This document shows, one piece after another, positions 6,593 to 8,260 of a stretch of 8,260 nucleotides of DNA (the first letter of the stretch is position 1; each line of letters starts with the position of its first letter). The notes beneath the pieces are model-generated. The model saw only the letters and a list, made by a program, of their open reading frames with translations, had not been told where the DNA came from and did no database searches. The translations under genes were made by a program, and so were the position numbers. The stretch spans positions 1-8,260 of the forward strand of contig CABRIB010000086.1 of NCBI GenBank assembly GCA_902470915.1, written 5' to 3'. Origin of the DNA: an uncultured Collinsella sp. (GTDB lineage Bacteria; Actinomycetota; Coriobacteriia; Coriobacteriales; Coriobacteriaceae).

Positions 6593-7876
6593 CTAAATGG
6601 TTTCCAAGAAAGCCTCAATCCTGGTTTGCAGTTGGCCTGCATCCTCGCCGGCGTAGTCGGTCGTGATGTGCATAAACGGAATGCCTGCCTCCTCGGCGGC
6701 CTTCTCCACGGCAAACGACTCCATCTCATAGAGCGTGCAGAACTGCAGGGCCACGTCGACGATGCCGTCGGCATGCAGGTCCTTGGCCATCTGGACAATG
6801 TCCTTCATACGCTGGTCGTTGGGCGTAAAGACAGCGCAGTTGATCTTAAAGTAGCGCTCGGCGATGGCGTCGAGCATCTCGTCGACCGTCTCGCCGGACT
6901 CGTCGACCAGGTCCTTGTAGTAGCGCGAACCCGTGCAGGACTCCTCGCCCACCACGACGCCGCCGGCCTTCTCGATGAGGTTGAACAGCTTCCAGTTGGG
7001 CACGGCCATGGGCGTACCGGTGTACAGGATGCGCTTGGTCCCCTTGGGCGCCACGCCTTCGCCGGCCTCGATACGCTGCTCGCACTCAGCCGCCATATCG
7101 TTAATGGCTCCGGTCAGACGCGGTGTGTCGTCCATAAAGGCGGCCTGAACGGTCAGCAGGCTATCGAGACCGCTGATGGGCGCCGGATCGGCAGCGCGGG
7201 TCGCAGCCAGGCGCTGCAGGGCACGGCGCTTCTCGTTGACGGCGTGGATGGCAGCCTTCAGACGCTCGGGCGTAATCGTGACGCCGCACTCTTCCTCAAT
7301 CTTAGCAGCAAGCTTTTTGACCTCGGCTTTCCAGGTCACGAGCGTCGACTCGTCGTGTACGTTGGGAATATCCATGACGTACATGTTCTTTTGCGTGGCA
7401 AAGAACTCGTAGGCCTTCTTCTTGCCATCGCAGGTGTTCTCGCCTACCACCAGGTCACTCGACTCAATGTAGGGGCAGACCTCGTCCAGCTTAAAGCCGG
7501 CAAAGCTCTTAATGAGCGGGCAGGTGTTACGCGGCAGATGCTCCTCGACCTTGTCCGTTACCCAATCAGCGCCAGAGCACAGGCCCACAGGAATGCCGTC
7601 ACAGGCAAGTACGATCTCCTCGGGCACGTAGACGCAGAACGAACCAACGATCTTGGTGGCCTCGCCGGCCTCCTTCTTGTCGAGCATCTCCTTAATACGG
7701 CCGCTGTGGATGTTGGTGGCGACAAAATCCAGGTAGGACGTGGACTTGGGGCGATTGTTCTGCGTCAGGAACATATCGCCGTACATCTGGCCCACGGCGC
7801 CCAGCAGCATGTCGTGGTCGGCAAGATTCATGCCGAGGCTCTCCCACATCGGATGGAAATCGAATTCTTCAGCCAT
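6593..7876 (-). CDS. Double-cubane-cluster / 2-hydroxyacyl-CoA dehydratase-type protein, paralogue A
   Basis: A 427-residue protein of the HGD-D family (PF06050) and a paralogue of the next gene. The start is ATG 7876 (MAEEFDFHPMWESLG), with GAGAGGGG about 8 bases upstream. The N-terminal extension of about 40 residues includes GMNLADHDMLLGAVGQMYGD and is absent from paralogue B. Shared blocks are C81 (SFCVYVPEE), C119 (NTCPLIKS), C134 (EVCPYIES), C149 (NTCDGKKK), C314 (EESCTGSR), C347 (INCAVFTPND), C380 (LQFCTLYEMES) and a C-terminal TTDYAGEDAGQLQTRIEAF. Where B has the cysteine of TGCP (C251), A has threonine (TGTP, T288), so the metal ligand sets may differ. It is the first large gene of the apparent operon and is separated from B by a palindrome. 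It may form a heteromer with B or be a separate enzyme sharing the activase. Substrate unknown. Confidence 0.9.
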   Translation of the reverse strand: MAEEFDFHPMWESLGMNLADHDMLLGAVGQMYGDMFLTQNNRPKSTSYLDFVATNIHSGRIKEMLDKKEAGEATKIVGSFCVYVPEEIVLACDGIPVGLCSGADWVTDKVEEHLPRNTCPLIKSFAGFKLDEVCPYIESSDLVVGENTCDGKKKAYEFFATQKNMYVMDIPNVHDESTLVTWKAEVKKLAAKIEEECGVTITPERLKAAIHAVNEKRRALQRLAATRAADPAPISGLDSLLTVQAAFMDDTPRLTGAINDMAAECEQRIEAGEGVAPKGTKRILYTGTPMAVPNWKLFNLIEKAGGVVVGEESCTGSRYYKDLVDESGETVDEMLDAIAERYFKINCAVFTPNDQRMKDIVQMAKDLHADGIVDVALQFCTLYEMESFAVEKAAEEAGIPFMHITTDYAGEDAGQLQTRIEAFLETI

Positions 7877-8039
7877 GGCGGTTCCCCTCTCGAACCAAAA
7901 ATGAATAGCTACGGTATTGCTGCACGGTGGGTGGCGAAAACCCAGCCGTGCTCAAACCCGGGATTTTGGGGAACCTGCTTTGCAGCTGATTATTTAGTTG
8001 TGCGTCGTCTCTCCCGGAGCCGTGAACATACCTGCTCAT
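7869..8039 (-). CDS. Possible 56-residue upstream ORF coupled to paralogue A (uncertain)
   Basis: The frame opens at ATG 8039 (MSRYVHGSGRDDAQ), overlaps the stop of the 22-residue ORF as ATGA, and has CGGAG about 8 bases upstream. It ends at TGA 7869-7871, 8 bases inside paralogue A. No domain, signal peptide or membrane segment is visible, and the sequence does not resemble a known family to me. The geometry fits translational coupling, but a 57-codon frame can arise by chance here. If translated, ribosomes would cross the GGTTCCCC stretch (7968-7975) that could mask the SD of paralogue A. Confidence 0.25.
   Translation of the reverse strand: MSRYVHGSGRDDAQLNNQLQSRFPKIPGLSTAGFSPPTVQQYRSYSFLVREGNRHG
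7880..7975 (-). promoter_or_regulatory. Leader RNA structure able to mask or expose the paralogue A ribosome site
   Basis: On the transcript, GGTTCCCC (7968-7975) is the exact complement of GGGGAACC (7880-7887), which includes the end of the paralogue A SD. This 8-bp helix would enclose a strong hairpin at 7922-7951 (11 bp, one bulged base, 7-nt loop). A competing local hairpin, GGTTC-GAGAGGG-GAACC (7880-7896), would instead show the SD in its loop. The two forms exclude each other. The pairings are seen in the sequence; a regulatory switch is inferred. Confidence 0.45.
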
Positions 8040-8104
8040 ATGCGGCTCCGAGCCATATACAGGGCGCGCGCGGCAACGCGGCGAATGTATGTCGTCTGCG
8101 GCAT
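8036..8104 (-). CDS. 22-residue leader ORF with strong SD
   Basis: ATG 8104 follows AAAGGAGGG with 8-base spacing, the best ribosome site in the leader and only about 20 bases after the expected transcription start. The peptide begins MPQTTYIRRV and ends ARSRI before TGA. Five of its 22 residues are arginine, and it has no cysteine. No match to a known leader peptide is recognised. It may be a regulatory leader peptide or the start of a short translated cascade (its stop overlaps the next ATG). Strength of the SD is the main evidence that it is translated. Confidence 0.45.
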   Translation of the reverse strand: MPQTTYIRRVAARALYMARSRI

Positions 8105-8134
8105 GTGCGCACCCTCCTTTACCAGTTGAGGTCA

Positions 8135-8163
8135 ACTATATCAACGGTCATCGACTATGCGAA
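8135..8163 (-). promoter_or_regulatory. Candidate sigma-70 promoter of the operon
   Basis: On the minus strand TTCGCA (8158-8163, 4 of 6 to TTGACA) is separated by 17 bases from TATAGT (8135-8140, 5 of 6 to TATAAT). Transcription would begin near 8128, leaving about 250 bases of leader before paralogue A. No better promoter is seen further down the cluster, which supports one long transcript. Confidence 0.5.
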
Positions 8164-8172
8164 CACCGTTGA
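8141..8172. promoter_or_regulatory. Inverted repeat over the promoter, possible operator
   Basis: TCAACGGT (8141-8148) and ACCGTTGA (8165-8172) are perfect 8-bp inverted arms separated by 16 bases, covering the -35 box and spacer. A related short palindrome GTTGA-GG-TCAAC (8125-8136) overlaps the -10 edge and start region. The GTTGA/TCAAC core thus occurs four times in 48 bases. A regulator binding site is inferred; the regulator is not in the window. The remaining upstream sequence, 8173-8219, shows only an AT-rich stretch and a small ACGAC-AGC-GTCGT palindrome (8180-8192). Confidence 0.4.
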
Positions 8173-8219
8173 CATTCGTACGACAGCGTCGTGTGCCGTC
8201 GTTTAATAAATAATTATTT

Positions 8220-8260
8220 CTGTCTCTTATACACATCTCCGAGCCCACGAGACGGACTCC
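8220..8260 (-). other. Illumina Nextera i7 adapter remnant (not genomic)
   Basis: Positions 8220-8238 are the reverse complement of the 19-bp mosaic end, 8239-8253 the rest of the Nextera read-2 adapter, and 8254-8260 (GGACTCC) the first seven bases of the same index seen at the left end. The genomic part of the window therefore ends at 8219. Confidence 0.98.

Noticed and set aside
6626..8206. Long plus-strand open frame of 526 codons
   Set aside because: It is antisense to paralogue A, which has clear family motifs and an SD. The long frame reflects GC-rich codon bias on the coding strand; no family is recognisable in its translation.
48..8219. CRISPR arrays, tRNA or rRNA genes, insertion sequences
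   Set aside because: No regularly spaced repeats, no tRNA-like cloverleaf or rRNA stretch, and no transposase-like frame were seen.

Overview
The window is an assembled fragment of a GC-rich (about 60% by eye) anaerobic bacterial genome with Illumina Nextera adapter sequence still attached at both ends (1-47 and 8220-8260). Gene content (double-cubane / 2-hydroxyacyl-CoA dehydratase-type proteins, a selenocysteine-containing SelD, YedF, a DUF3343 protein) points to a strict anaerobe that uses selenium. Codon use and protein sequence style resemble gut Coriobacteriia such as Collinsella, but that assignment is an inference without a database search.

All real genes are on the minus strand, so the window reads from right to left. 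At the right (7877-8219) is a long leader: a plausible sigma-70 promoter overlapped by an inverted repeat, then a short ORF with a strong Shine-Dalgarno (SD), a second overlapping small ORF, and alternative RNA pairings around the start of the first large gene. Next come two paralogous HgdB/DCCP-type iron-sulfur proteins (6593-7876 and 5273-6436), separated by a 102-nt near-palindrome. An 11-bp hairpin follows, then an ASKHA-fold ATP-dependent activase (4458-5222).

The second half is a selenium module. It holds selD (3338-4387, with an in-frame UGA at the catalytic position, codon 17), yedF (2651-3277), a DUF3343 putative Se/S carrier (2380-2631) and an EGID-type cysteine desulfurase (1244-2383, overlapping the previous gene by 4 bases). 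A strong intrinsic terminator (1184-1219) closes the cluster. A branched-chain amino acid carrier gene, brnQ, begins just beyond it and is cut off by the contig end.

A working model, which is inference: the activase feeds low-potential electrons, with ATP hydrolysis, to one or both double-cubane-type proteins. The desulfurase, DUF3343 protein and YedF mobilise and carry reduced selenium to SelD, which makes selenophosphate. The unproven and most interesting point is the link between the ATP-driven reductase and the selenium genes in one apparent operon. The reductase could reduce a selenium compound to supply SelD, or could itself depend on selenium. The selD UGA means standard gene calling would lose the first 20 residues, including the catalytic Sec and Lys.
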